DNA from: Ilex aquifolium
Lineage: Eukaryota > Streptophyta > Magnoliopsida > Aquifoliales > Aquifoliaceae
DNA: 64,000 nt
Direction of reading: 5' to 3'
NCBI GenBank assembly: GCA_951799425.1
Contig: OX637409.1
Coordinates: 9,396,960 to 9,460,959, forward strand
Positions 12,241-24,700 of the stretch are shown here, piece after piece; the first letter of the stretch is position 1, and each line of letters starts with the position of its first letter. The position numbers and the translations under genes were made by a program. The notes beneath the pieces were generated by a model. That model was given only the letters and a program-made list of their open reading frames with translations, was not told the DNA's origin and did no database searches.

Positions 12241-13632
12241 CCGTTTCAAACACTATTATTTTTTTTTAAAGTACTTATGAGAAATAATTTATAGAAGTAC
12301 TTTTAAAAAATCACTTCAAACACACCCTTAGGGGCCTATTTTTCCTATTAAATTTAGGGTGTTAATATTAGCCGTTGGATTAACTTTAAAGTAAAATTTA
12401 AAGTGATCTGAACCGCAAAAAGCAAAAGTCATTTTGTTTATCTTTTGAGATTTGAATTGTAAGCTACTTTATTATATAGATATTAAATAAAATACTTGTT
12501 AAATATTTATTTTCTATTGGAGGCTTATTTTCTGTCTACAATACTTGTTAAATACTTATTTTCTATCTACAGTACCCGTTAATCGTGTTATTCGTGTCGA
12601 ACCTTAATTTGACTAATTTATTACTTGTGTCAACTAATTGTGTTATTTTTGAGTTTTGTGTCAGGTCGGGTTTGTGTTATTGGATAAAATTGACACCCCT
12701 AGTCTTGAGGTCTTCATCCTTAGCCAAGAGTGGATAAAAACCTTAGGAAGAGCGAAAAAGAGAAAAGGGAAGATAGAGAGAGCAACTTTGAGCTTGAAGA
12801 TTCAAATCTCTGTATATTTGAATTTGAGCAACAAGGGGTAGGTTTTTAGACTAAATAAGGTGTAAGGATTCCGTTTATGATGCTTAGAACTCGTTTTGAT
12901 TATTGTTTGAGCAAGAATTTTCAATTTAAAGTTTTCGGGTTTACATGAGTATTGAAATGGGTTTGAAGTTTGGTTTGGTTTTAGCTTATTTTGGGGTTTT
13001 GGATTTTTTTATAGGGGTTGTAGATGAAGTTTGGTGGTGTTTTGGAGTTTTCATGGTGGTGGTTTGAAGAAGAAGAAGTTTAAAGTTGGGGTTGGAGTTC
13101 GTGAAATTACGGATTCAGATTAGTGTTTTGAGTATGGTAACGTACAACCGTTGGAAACGATTGATTTGATTGTATGAAAGAAAATACTAGAATCCTTTTA
13201 AACCAAACATAAGTGCACACAGGTCGAGTGACAAAGGGTTTATGTTCCAGTTTGAGGCCGTAGGGAGTACTCATTGAGTTGGTAAACGCCTGAGTGGCTT
13301 AGTTGGTCTTCGGATTTGGGTACTGAACATTGACTAGGGAGCGTATCTTCCTCGAGGTGAAAGTCCCTCAAAAGGTTGGATCGTAACTTCGTATGGACCT
13401 TGAATGGTCTATTAGGTAGATTTCCACCGATGTAGCACTATATAGGATATTTCTAAACTCTCTTTTACTATTCAACTTTTACTTAAATGACTCTGTTTAC
13501 ATGAAATGATATTTTTATCCGTATATGATTATCAAATGCTTGTTTTTCTTTTGCCCAATGATGCTAAATTATGTTATTTTCAAACTCATTTGCTTAAAAA
13601 TTGAGTTACTCTACTGAGCTGTTGATGCTCAC
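12241..13632. other. Non-coding DNA, possibly a degenerate gypsy LTR on the right
   Basis: No gene is seen. The part from about 12650 to 13625 has the look of an old Ty3/gypsy LTR or leader (GA-rich stretch at 12740-12790, then CTACTGAGCTGTTGATGCTCAC just before 13633), but no terminal repeats or duplication were found. A CAAACACACCC followed by TTA at 12323-12336 resembles the right end of a Tourist-like MITE whose left end was not located. Confidence 0.3.
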
Positions 13633-15415
13633 TGACTTGATCTGAAATGTGTACACCCAAGTGCAGTCGGTCAAGTTGTAGTAATAATCCGGTTAAGTCT
13701 AGAGTCGAATCCACAGAGAACTAATATTGGTATTTCGAAGTAAGCTGTGATAGAGACCAAGTGACTGAAATCCTTGAGATTTAAATTTATGGAGTTTATG
13801 GGATTTCCTGGACAGAATATAAGGTTCTTTCCAAGGAGATTTTCTAGACAAAATATAATAAGTTATCAAATGTAAAATTCACCCTTTACCTCAAGGATTT
13901 GAACATGTAGTTATACTTGTGTTTGGGAACTCAATTAACCCCTGTGTCAACATGAAGTTAATTGGAAGATAAAGATGGATTGTGAGAATTAAGAGCATGG
14001 TTCCAATGTCTTGTAGAGGTTTACAAGAATTGTCCGTACCGAGACTCAACCCGTCTACAAATAAGCAAGTGTTTCTACAAGGCATCCAACCATTGCGTTA
14101 GTATTCCATTCTTAAGTGAAGCACAATAATGGTGAAGATTGAAATGTAGTCATGAAGATCTAGCTGGGGTACTTGCCTAGAACCAATGAGTCTTCCTATG
14201 CCTAGAGTCATCTATGTCATAGAAAGGACTCACTGTTGTACAAAGTACTTTAACTTTGCTAGATGCATTCAATCATTCAATAAACAAGTGAAATATAAAG
14301 CATTAAGTATAAACGAAATGCACAAATATAACTTTCGAACGATTTATACATGTCCATCACCTCTTACTAAAGAGTGAATGAGAAACTAGTCACTCTTTAT
14401 GGCTTTGGTAAAGCTAGAAAAGTGAGTGATTCTCATCCCTCAAAGTAGAGGAGTTACAAGGTAAAACACACTACACAAGGAGCCAATCTTCGACGAAGAA
14501 TGATTGAATCACGTTCCACCCTTCATGGCTTTGGTAAAGCTCTAAAGAAGTGGAAGAGTTTCACTCCTCTAAGGGAAGAAGGAAGCTCAAACAATAGAAG
14601 CAAATGAAACTAATAATGAAAGTAGAAGAAAACTAGTCAATTTTGGAGGGTTTCCACCTCAACCAAAAGATAAACTATCTTACTCTATGCAAGTAAATGT
14701 AAGCCTAAGTCTAAGACTAATTCTAAAACTAGCTCTAGCTCTAAGAGTATGTCTTTGAAGCTCCCACAATGGGAGTGTTTATAGGCAAGGAGGAGGGGAA
14801 AAGGGAGTGTGAAGGAATAGTACAAGGTCTTCAAAGTCCAAGTGAGTGCCCCAAGGTCTGGATAGAAAATCAACCACTCTGCAGGCTGTTTGGGGACAAC
14901 GTTCGAACGTTAGAGGGCGTTCGAACATTGTCTCCTGTCTTACTTGATGAGCGTTCGAACGCTGGATGGAGTTTGAACTTCCCACTCAAGTGGTCTTTGT
15001 TCTTCTGTGAGAGTAACTGCAACACGCCATGTACCATTGCCCTTGCACTCAGCAATCTGGTCCTCAAATAATTCAAGCCAACGTTCGAACGTGGATTGGC
15101 ATTCAAACGTGGTACTCAAGTACCTCTTTGTTTTTCTTCTTAGCTGCAATACGCCATGTATCATCACTTCAGCAGTCTGGTCCTCAAATAATTCAAGAGG
15201 ACGCTCAAACGTGGGTTGGTGTTCGAACATTTATGCCTTGTTTCAAACTTCTCCAATTTTCTTCCCGAACATGTGGGTGTTGCATGAAAATTTGGTATCC
15301 CTTGACTTTGGGCCCTTGCACAATTTTTCTCCTGAAATGTCATCATTGAAACTCTATCAAAACATAATTAGTCTTAAAAAGGGCATAATAAGTTGCTAAT
15401 TTTCACTACTAATCA
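13633..15415 (-). mobile_element. 3' LTR (1783 bp) of a minus-strand Athila/Tat-like gypsy element
   Basis: Read on the minus strand it starts TGATTAGTAG (15415) and ends GATCAAGTCA (13633), matching the ends of the solo LTR at 3622-5275. The interior is homologous but divergent, including the CACTTGGGTGTACA block. A polypurine tract abuts its start (15416-15426), so this is a 3' LTR and the interior lies to the right. CTCAC at 13628-13632 would be the target duplication on this side, but the partner was not found. Chance ORFs inside it are discarded. Confidence 0.75.
14895..15235. repeat. Array of GTTCGAAC palindromes in the LTR
   Basis: Several copies of a dyad core GTTCGAAC, usually extended to CGTTCGAACG, lie in about 340 bp, with decayed variants such as ATTCAAAC and CTCAAACG. 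Relative to the minus-strand LTR they lie in its 5' (U3) part, upstream of the likely promoter. Copies are separated by roughly 25-60 bp and by larger imperfect repeats that contain TCCTCAAATAATTCAA. Confidence 0.75.
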
Positions 15416-15426
15416 CTCCCCCAACC
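15416..15426 (-). other. Polypurine tract
   Basis: On the minus strand GGTTGGGGGAG lies immediately before the TGATTAG start of the LTR. This is the priming site for plus-strand DNA synthesis in retrotransposons, and it fixes the orientation of the element. Confidence 0.75.
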
Positions 15427-17211
15427 TAAATATTGCTAGTCTCTAGTAATACAACAACAATTGAATGAGAAATTATTTACAATGCCATTTTCGTAGGTCA
15501 TCCGGTTGCATTTAGCATATGCAACAAACCGTTAAACCACTAGATTTCTCTTAGCGGATGAGTGTTGTCTCGTGAGGGTTTTCAGTGAAGCTATCCACAA
15601 ACTTCAGTTGAATAGATGTGTGTGTGAGATTGCTTGTTAGAGTGAGTTAGCACCATGGTTGTTGAGACACCCAACCCTCAATTTCGACTTGTCTCCCACA
15701 CACTTCTCTTTCATAGGTATTTGTTCTATGCAAAAATAAGCATTTGTCACATTGGTATTTGAAATTCCCTATGCAGTCAGAATAATCATTCTAACGACAA
15801 GAATTGTTATATAACAAACACTTCTCTTCACAACCCTTCATGATAGCTTTGATTTCACAAACCTCTCTTAGAATACTCTCAGCAAAAAATCCCTCCGATT
15901 GTAGTGACTTTTCTCTCAAAGGGCATGTGATCAGAAGAAAGCTAATTGAAAATTCACATGCACAATTAATACAGGAGTGAAATCTAAGGAAACAGACTAA
16001 TCATGTTTGGCATAATCTCATGGAAGAATATTGACACAAATAAAGTAATATTATTTAACATACCCCAACTTTTGGTTGACGACCTACATATGCATCAGAC
16101 TTGAGATCAATTAGGGCTTTTAAAGGTTGTAATGTGGCCAGAGGTCAGTGGCTAACGAAACGACGTCAATGGTATTCAAAAGTTATAATTTCTTAGTGTA
16201 ACACACCTCTTTCTAGCTTTTCGAAATTTCACCTACATGGTGTTTCTTTCTTTCATTCTTTTTCTCATTTTTCACTTTCTTGGCCATTTTCTATTTTTAT
16301 GTCTCTTTTCCTTTTCAGTTGTTTCCACCGACTTTTCTTTTTTTGAACAATAGCCACCATCGTCTTTTCTTTTTCTCTTGCTTTTCTGTATCATGCTGAT
16401 TTATAAGAGGGTGCAAGAAAATTAGATAACATAGGTATGTCGAATATATTTTCTAGTGGCTCGGTTATCATATGGGTTATAAAAAGGGATCACACATTAT
16501 AGGCTCAATCACGGCTAACTAGAGATGTAATTTTGTAAAAGAAATGACTAAGGCTCAAAATTAAATCAAAGATGGTCTAAGATCCTTTCTCAAGCATGTG
16601 CATATGTATGTGTCGTATGAACATATTCTTTGTGGGATATGTCAATAGATTACTCTAGTTGCGTCAATCAATAACAATTTTAATGAGATTATTCAAGAAT
16701 AGATAGTGAAAAACCTTACTTGAGTAAATGTTGATTGTCTCTCAAAAGCATCGCAAGGCTCGAAAACTTACCATGGTATTCTTCGTTATCTCCACTGGTT
16801 ATGTCAGGTTTTTTCAAAGAATGTCGGTTATATATCAATTTCATTTCGAGTCTGGTCATCTTGTACCTTAAGAATAACAAATATCAATGTACATTTGACA
16901 TTTAAGCATAGAGAAACTAACATTTTTCAAAGATATGTGGTTTTTAAGTCTGGATTGTTAGGTGAGGTGCCAAACCGATCATGTGCTTTAGTCACTTTTA
17001 GCAATCAATCTCAATATTAACATATGTTCTTAACAATTAACAATGTAATGCTAAATTTTAACAAATGCATTTAAAAAGATAAATGTGATAAAAAAAAACT
17101 GATTCATTCATTTCACAAAATATTATAGTTTAGCACAAAAGATTCAAACATTCACAAAATAACAGACAACCATCCAAGTACAGAAATCTCTCTCTCTCAC
17201 TCTCTCGTCTC
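15427..17211 (-). mobile_element. Decayed interior of the minus-strand gypsy element
   Basis: This region should be the 3' interior of the element that owns the LTR at 13633-15415. It is AT-rich, holds no pol motif I can recognise, and no second LTR follows before the host gene at 18765. The element seems to have lost its coding core. The right boundary is arbitrary. Confidence 0.35.
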
Positions 17212-17457
17212 TCAAGCTCCTCCAGTTCCACCCCTCAAAAGGCTGAGAATCTCCTCGTTTTGTCGAAGAATCTCATCTTGCCTGGCCTCGATGCCAAGCA
17301 TGATCTCTCGCAATGATCGCTGGGTGTTGGTGCTGGTACTAGTACCTTCCTCAGTCGGAGAAGACTCAAAGAGCGGGTTAAAGGTATGAAGAGTAATATG
17401 AGGAGCTTGAACTCGTGAAAGAGTCGCTTCAAGAGCAACAGTATGAAAGGGCTCCAT
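17212..17457 (-). CDS. Small uncharacterised ORF (81 aa)
   Basis: An uninterrupted ATG-to-stop frame (ATG at 17455-17457). The protein has a Ser/Thr-rich middle (EEGTSTSTNTQ) and a C-terminal amphipathic helix with repeated ILRQNEEI-type spacing, ending in GGTGGA. Such a helix is common in short gag-like or extra ORFs of plant gypsy elements, and the position and strand fit the decayed element to the left. I cannot name a family. It could also be a chance frame. Confidence 0.3.
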   Translation of the reverse strand: MEPFHTVALEATLSRVQAPHITLHTFNPLFESSPTEEGTSTSTNTQRSLREIMLGIEARQDEILRQNEEILSLLRGGTGGA

Positions 17458-18726
17458 CGAAGAAGAAGGAAATGTCAGAATGATGACAAAAAAGGCAAGT
17501 ATAAAGACAAATTATATAGGCACAAAGAACGAGCTATTACAATGATGAAAATACATGGACGGATCGCATGCCAACTGTTTTTTGCAAATTTGAAAAGACA
17601 AAGGATAGACCAAAAGACTACACGTGGAACATCGACCACAATCCCTAAGCTTCACAACCAATGGAGGGATGACAACTGAGCAAAGCAAGTGTAGCGACAA
17701 AAGTTTAAATTCAAAGAGTCAAAACGACGGTCCGAATATAAAGTGCTCAGTCACATCATTTTGGGGCACAATGTTTACACCTAACAATAGCAAAATCTGA
17801 GGGTTACACATGAAAAATATTTAATAGTCATGAAAACACTCTGGTAAAGATGTACTTCTCGTTCTTTTCCCTTGCAAAAATGATGAAATTAGGGAAACTG
17901 ATAACTCGCTCATTATTTGAGAGCATAACATCCCCAGCTCATCTGGATTCAGTTCAGCAGATGGTTGGAGACATTCATGAGAGTCTATACTTGACAAAGT
18001 GGTTAAGAAAATGTGACTCTGAGAATCCCTTGAAGTGGGAAGACGTAACATTATAAGTCGTTAGTTGGAGTCGGTTTAGCGCACGTCTGCACGTCTCGAA
18101 GAAAAGACCATGATTACATCCATGACCAAAAAAGATGGTTTCGACGATTAAATTCCATCCATATAAATAACTAAGACAAGGCTGCAGAGAGAAGATCCAC
18201 GATTTAACACAATAAACTTTACACATAGCCAACCTCTCTTATTCACTTATTTATTAATTCCGAGCAACTTTACTCTCTCATGTAATTCACCACTCTGATG
18301 ATCTTTAATGTTTTTATTTAATGTTGAGTATGGTATTCATTTCATCTTCCAAACTAGTTTATTTATTACTTTGCATTTCAGTTTTTTTTTTTACAATTTA
18401 GTCCATTACGCTGTTATTTGAGAAATTATTTAAAATCCTTGAACCCTAAAGTATAAAAAAGAATTCAAAGGTAATCTTCCGCCTTACTCGTCTGACCAGT
18501 CACAATTTTAAAACCCTAATAATTAAACTTAACAAAATTTATTTTAAAAATTAATTGAAATAAATTATATAATTTAGAAGATAAATTGGAGCAATTAAAA
18601 TAAAAAACATAATTCTGGAATATGTACGAGATTTACCAGGTTAAAAGAAAAATGACTAAATGAGTCATCACCACTTTTGCTCAATTAACCGTGGTTTTAG
18701 AGGTGAGACCGGGCACTGGGGAGTGA
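17458..18726. other. Upstream region of the reductase gene
   Basis: No gene is seen. The DNA becomes AT-rich from about 18240 to 18660 as it approaches the reductase, consistent with a promoter region, but no TATA box could be assigned with confidence. Confidence 0.4.
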
Positions 18727-18729
18727 GAG

Positions 18730-18762
<33 letters not shown>
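18727..18762 (+). repeat. (GA)n microsatellite in the 5' UTR or promoter
   Basis: An almost pure GA run lies directly upstream of the reductase ATG (18765). Such GA tracts are common in plant 5' leaders, and length variation here could affect expression. That is inference. Confidence 0.9.
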
Positions 18763-18764
<2 letters not shown>

Positions 18765-18766
<2 letters not shown>

Positions 18767-21700
18767 GGCAAAGGAAGGAGAGGCGGTATGTGTAACGGGA
18801 GGGAGTGGCTATATTGGTTCGTGGCTGGTCCGTTTTCTCCTCGAACGCGGCTACACAGTCCATGCCACCGTCAAAGATCTAAGTACGCGCACACTCACAT
18901 ATCTTCGTTTTCATCAACTTCTTGGAGTTTCTTTATTAGGGTTTTTGCTCGTCTGTAATCTCAATTTCAGTAAATTTTGTTCTGATTTAGATGATGAGAA
19001 AGAGACAAAGCATCTAGAAGCCTTGGAAGGAGCGAACTCGCTTCTCCGCCTCTTTCAGATCGATCTTCTCGACTACGACTCCATTGTTGCCGCCGTCAAT
19101 GGAACCGCCGGCGTCTTCCACCTCGCTTCCCCTTGCATTGTCGATGAAGTTCCAGACCCTGAGGTCAAACATATAATCAACACACTCACAAACTAATCCT
19201 CTCCTTTTCTTTACTTAATCTTTGTTTAAGCATGTATATTTGGTTGTTGATTGACAGAATGAGCTATTAGCTCCGGCGATTAAGGGGACAAACAACGTTC
19301 TCACGGCGGCGAAGGAGCTTGGGGTTCGGCGCGTGGTCGTGACCTCATCTATATCGGCCATCTCTCCAAGTCGTTATTGGCCAGCTGATGTTGTCAAGAA
19401 TGAGGATTGCTGGACCGATGTTGAATATTGCAAGCATAATAAGGTGGGAAGCTCTCCTTTTTGCACTTTGACTCTATGATTTTATTCGTCGTTCTTCTTG
19501 TTGTAATGCGTCGTATGTTTATTATAGTCAATCTTACCTTATTTGGGGACCTTATTTAGGGACCTAATTATGTACAATAATTAAATTAGTTGTGGCTTTC
19601 ATCTAACATTAGAATTCACAACTAATCCAATGGTTGCATTGAATTTGTTGTGATTATTGGAACTTACAACTAATCCAATAGTTGCATTGAAATCATATTA
19701 TTAGGTTCCTAAATAAGGTCCAAATAACATTTCCCCTAATTACTATCATTATTGCGAAAGGAGATTAATTATTGTTATTATTATTTCACCATTATAGGCC
19801 AACTTAGGTTATTACAAGGGAGAATTACACCCAGACCTCACTTAGATCTTGACATTTGAAATATTACACGCAAAACCCTTGAAGTTTGTACGCGCGTAAC
19901 ACTTAGACTGCTGTTATAAATATATCTGTTAATCAATTACACTCAAACCTCTTAAAGTTTGTAAACATATATTACTTAGACCTCTTAAATTTAAAATGTT
20001 ATACTTAGACAAAAAATATTTCAATCAAATATAAAATATAAAATATTTTAAATTTTACAAGTAAAATTCATGTTTTATTGTATCATTTATTGAAATAAAA
20101 TAAAAAAAAATTTTAATTTTTTCTTAAAAAATAGTAATTAGTATACAATTATATTGTCTATTAGAATTTAATTTGGTCGTTTAAACGACTAAATTAAAAT
20201 ATCAAACTACCCTAATTAAAGCTAAAAGATATTGTATCAATTATAGTTTGACCCCTTGTTTAATTTTTTAGTTTTATTCTAATAGATAGTATAATTATAT
20301 ACTAATTATGATTTTTTTTTAAAAAAATTAGATTTTTATTTTTATTTTTATTTTAATAAATGACATAATAGAACTTGAATTTTGGATGTAAAATTTATGT
20401 TCTATTATGAATGACTTAGACTTCTTGTTTGATTTTTTAGTTTTATTTCAATAGATAGTACAATTGTATACTAATTACGATTTTGTAAGAAAAAATTAAA
20501 TTTTTATTTTTAATTTTATTTCAATAAATGATACAATAGAACATGAATTTTAATTGTAAAATTTAAAATATTTGATATTCTATATTTTATTGAAGTATTT
20601 TTGGTCTAAGTATAATATTTTAAATTTAAGGGGTCTAAGTATTATATACCTACAAACTTCAGAGGGGTCTAAGTATAATTTATTGACAGATATATTTACA
20701 GCATGGGTCTAAATGTTATGCGTGTACAAATCTCAGGAGATCTGTCTGTAATATTTCAAATGTCAGGGGATCTGAATGATTAAGTGACAAACCTTAAGGA
20801 GTCTGGATGTAATTCTCACTTATTACAAATACTCAAGTCCTCAAATTTAATAATTGATTTTCTTTTCATTCCTGAAAGAATTAGTTATTGATTAAAATCT
20901 GATGAAATCTTGTACTTGTTTTAAATTGTAGTATTTTTTTGTGTTGAGATCACGTGTTATCTATAATAGTTTGTGTTTCATTTAACATTTCTAATAACAA
21001 TCGTGTGATCGGAGAAGTTTGTCAGAAATGGTTTTTTTCTACCATATACTTGTTGAAGTCTCTTAAGGAAATAATTGATCTCCCTTTGCACCAGTTCAAT
21101 TTTTTTATGTTGAGTGTCCTTTACTTCTAGTCCAATGAGGTGTATATGTTGTCTTTTGTTTTGTTCGTTTTTAGATTCCTTTTAAGAGAAGTTTCATTAG
21201 AGTCTAGCTTGTAGCTTTTTGTAGTTATGTTGTGGTACTACGTTTGTACACATAGTGTGTATATGGGCCATGCCCTGCTCCCCTCGTTCGTGCCTCTTCA
21301 TTAATGTTTTACTTGCCAAGAAAGGAAAAAAAAATTGATGGTGGGGTTAGCTGTGTTCTGTGGCAAGCAAACCCATCTAATGCAGGTAAACTGATTTCAT
21401 TTTCACTTTCTTTTTTCTATTGATTGGGCAGAACCATGTAATTCCAAATCTAACTTTCTAATGATGCTTGAATCTTCATAATAAAAGCTTTATGTGGTAT
21501 TGAGATATGCTCTTAAACTCTCAGTCTCTGTGTAATGTTTGTGTGCTTTTCCTTTTCCACTTATCTTTCGTTATACCTTAAGCCTTAAGAATAATTGTGT
21601 TTTTAGCTTTTGACAACTTGTATTTGTCATGGACTAGTTATGGTACCCGCTTTCTAAAACATTAGCTGAGAAAGCTGCCTGGGAATTTGCGAAGGAAAAA

Positions 21701-24700
21701 GGTTTGGATGTGGTTGTGGTGAATCCTGGAACTGTGATGGGGCCTATGCTTCCCCCAACCATCAATGCAAGCATGCTAATGCTTCTTCGCCTTCTTCAGG
21801 GTAACTTATACCCTAACTTTAATGTGTATTTCTCTTCATTCAGCTCATGGTGTGAATGTTTCATCCATAGGTATTTTTTACTTCCAGTTGAATATTTGGT
21901 AGCAATGCTTGGCTTCATCTTCGTGTAACAGGGTTTTTTGTTTGAAAACATACCCTGCAAATAATTGTTTTTGCTTCACATAACTGAAACAAAGTGGAAT
22001 TCTTGTAACTGGGATGCACTAATCGTACCTTTTCTTTCTATGCTTTTGAGATCTATAGAAGATTTGGAGCTGTAGTTTCTATATACTACTAGGTTTACTA
22101 CATTTTATTTGTAATAGGAGAGTATATCCCATCCCTTGAGTTAACGCTGTATTAAACTCTGCTTGTGCTCAAATCCATGGTTTCTGCATGATTAAGTTGA
22201 CAGCCTGTGTTCCGGTGCACTGTCATACATTTTCATATGCCGTACATCCATTTAATTAGTGCCACAAGACCTCAACTTCTGAGGATTTATTATGCAAGGA
22301 TGGTGTGAAAGGCATTTTGAATTACTTAACACTCCCAAAAAGTCTGCATTCCCATATAGATTTTCAAATTGCTGAAGATAATGAATGCCTAGTCACCTTT
22401 TTCTCAAGCATGTCCCCCTTTTCTCACCAATCTCCTTTTGTACCTCTTGAAAACCTACATCAGTAACCGATGTGCATAGGGAACACTAGCTCAGTGTACG
22501 CATGCAAAATGAGATTTGTTTATGTATTGATATCCAAGCATAAAGTAATTTTGTATCATGTGGACGTCAGTACGTACTCATATTCATCTATGGTTTAAAG
22601 TCAGGCACGACAAAATATACATTTTTGTTTTTCATGTTTTTTTATTCATTTCCTGAAACAAAATGGTGCTAGTGTCATAATGGCTACTTGGCTCATCATG
22701 GCTCATGCAACAAAAGGGACATATAGAGAGTGCTATACACAATTATATAGCAAAATTGAATTGTGGTACATGTTTGCTAGATGCATACCATATTAGAAGT
22801 GTTGGACGCATATCCAATACCCCCGTTCTAAAGGAAGTGCCTATAAAATTACTTTTACTAAGTGTAAGCTTCTTGCCTCGAATAGGTTTTCCTGTTGTGC
22901 CTTGCACCCTTTCCACTCTACTCTCAACCTCTTCATTGCCTAATCTCCCATAAATGCAGCCTGGAGATGCTCTGTAATTCAAATTCATATTTATCCTCTG
23001 TTTTTGGTTGCCACAAAAATAAGGTCAAGTTTATCAATTAAATAGTCCAAGGTTTGTTTCCTAACCATGAAACCTGTATTGACATTTGCCTTGGCTGCAG
23101 GCTGCACCGACATTTATGAAGATTTCTTTATGGGATCTGTTCATGTTAAAGATGTTGCCCTAGCACACATATTGGTGTATGAGAATACATCAGCAACTGG
23201 AAGGCACCTGTGTGTTGAAGCTATCTCTCATTATGGTGACTTTGCTGCCAAGGTTGCAGAACTTTACCCTGAATATAATCTGCCCAGGTAATATGTTTTC
23301 CATGCATGTGTTTGAAAAGTATGTTTTTACAGTAGGAACCATGATGTACACTATGACCAGGAAACTGATCTGAACGTGTGTGACTTTGTCATAAGGTTTA
23401 ATTGACTATTTTCTCAGAGATGTATGTGTTGTTTTTTTTTGTGGGGGGGGGGGGGAAGCTTTAAGCTTTGTTATACTTAGACAGGAGCAGAGCATATTTG
23501 ACCATCTCCCCCACCAAAACCCCCAAGTCCTTTTTTATGTTTCTTCCTTTTTGGGGATGTCAGGGGGAAGAAGAATCTTGCTACAGATCTGAAACAAAGT
23601 GTTTCCTGTATGACTAATAACCTGTTCTCATGGAATAAGTATTCTCATGCATTGTTAAGAGTATTAGGGTAGTATGTGTAAATTGTCTATAGTAAGAGGG
23701 TGTATGTGTAATTCTTATTATTGTGAGTTAACTATAAATACAAGTGATGTATGATAGCTAGGTTAAGTTTTAACCTCTCTTTTTCTCTCTAATATTATGT
23801 TAATCCTCTACACTTAACATGGTATCAGAGCAATTACGATCATAAATATATTCTGAATAATCGTGGTGGTGGTATATGTAATTGTGGTTCTCTGTATTGT
23901 GGTGGATCTCTCAGTGTTGTGGTTGATCTCTGTGGTGGATCTCTCTGTTCGTTGATCTCTGTGTTGTGGTGGTGTGGTACAGTCGTTCGTCGTTGTCTTG
24001 GTTATTCGCCGACGTCGTTTGTTGTTCGTCTTGGTGGTCGAGCTGTGGTGCTGTGGTCGTCGTGGTGGTGTGACTGTAGTGGTGGACTGTCGTTCGTCGT
24101 TGTGGTGAGGCGCAATCGAAGACTAGGGTTCACTGGAACCCTAATCAACGAAGAAGACAGGGTCCAGACCCGAGGAAAGGTCCAGACCCGAGAGTCCACG
24201 GATTTAAATTATTTTAAGTCCAGCCCACTTTGGTTCAGCCCAATCACCTGGTCCAGCCCAATCAGATTGGGTCCAATCCACGGTCCAGACTAGACCGGAT
24301 CAATCCCGGCTTGGTCCCAGTCCGGTTCCGGTTCAGCTAGTTTCAGACCGGTTCAGACTGGTTCATTCAGGTGTTGCTCCGGTTCAGCGGTCCAGTAAGT
24401 CTCTGTGGTCCGGTTCATCTAATTTTGCACCGGTTCGGACCGGTTTAGTCAGTTTTCACTCCGGTTCAGCGGTCCAGAGGGCTCTGCAGGTCCGGTTCAG
24501 CGGTCCAGTCCGGTTTTTCAGCCCGGTTCAGTGGTCCAGCAGCTTCCTTTCCTCCGGTTCTGCGTTCCAGTAGCCTTAACAGGCCTGGTTCAGTATCCCA
24601 GCAGCCTCAGAATTTTCAATTTCAGCCTTCAGTGCCTCAATTTTTTGCTTCAAATCAGGCTGGCTTGCATAATTAGGAGCTGTGGACAGACTTTGGCTGA

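Noticed and set aside
11870..12294. Frames of 60-127 codons on both strands encoding polyPro, polyHis, polyGly or polyVal
   Set aside because: They are by-products of the GGT/GGC repeat. All reading frames stay open because the triplets contain no stop.
13891..14377. Small ORFs at the right-hand copy of the LTR
   Set aside because: They lie inside non-coding LTR sequence homologous to the solo LTR and are not conserved between the two copies.
14685..15399. Cluster of overlapping ORFs of 60-130 codons on both strands
   Set aside because: They lie within the minus-strand LTR and share the GTTCGAAC repeat. No family resemblance and no selection-like pattern.
23919..24293. 124-codon + strand frame rich in Val, Cys and Gly
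   Set aside because: Low-complexity GTGGT repeats in the copia leader. It lacks any gag motif.
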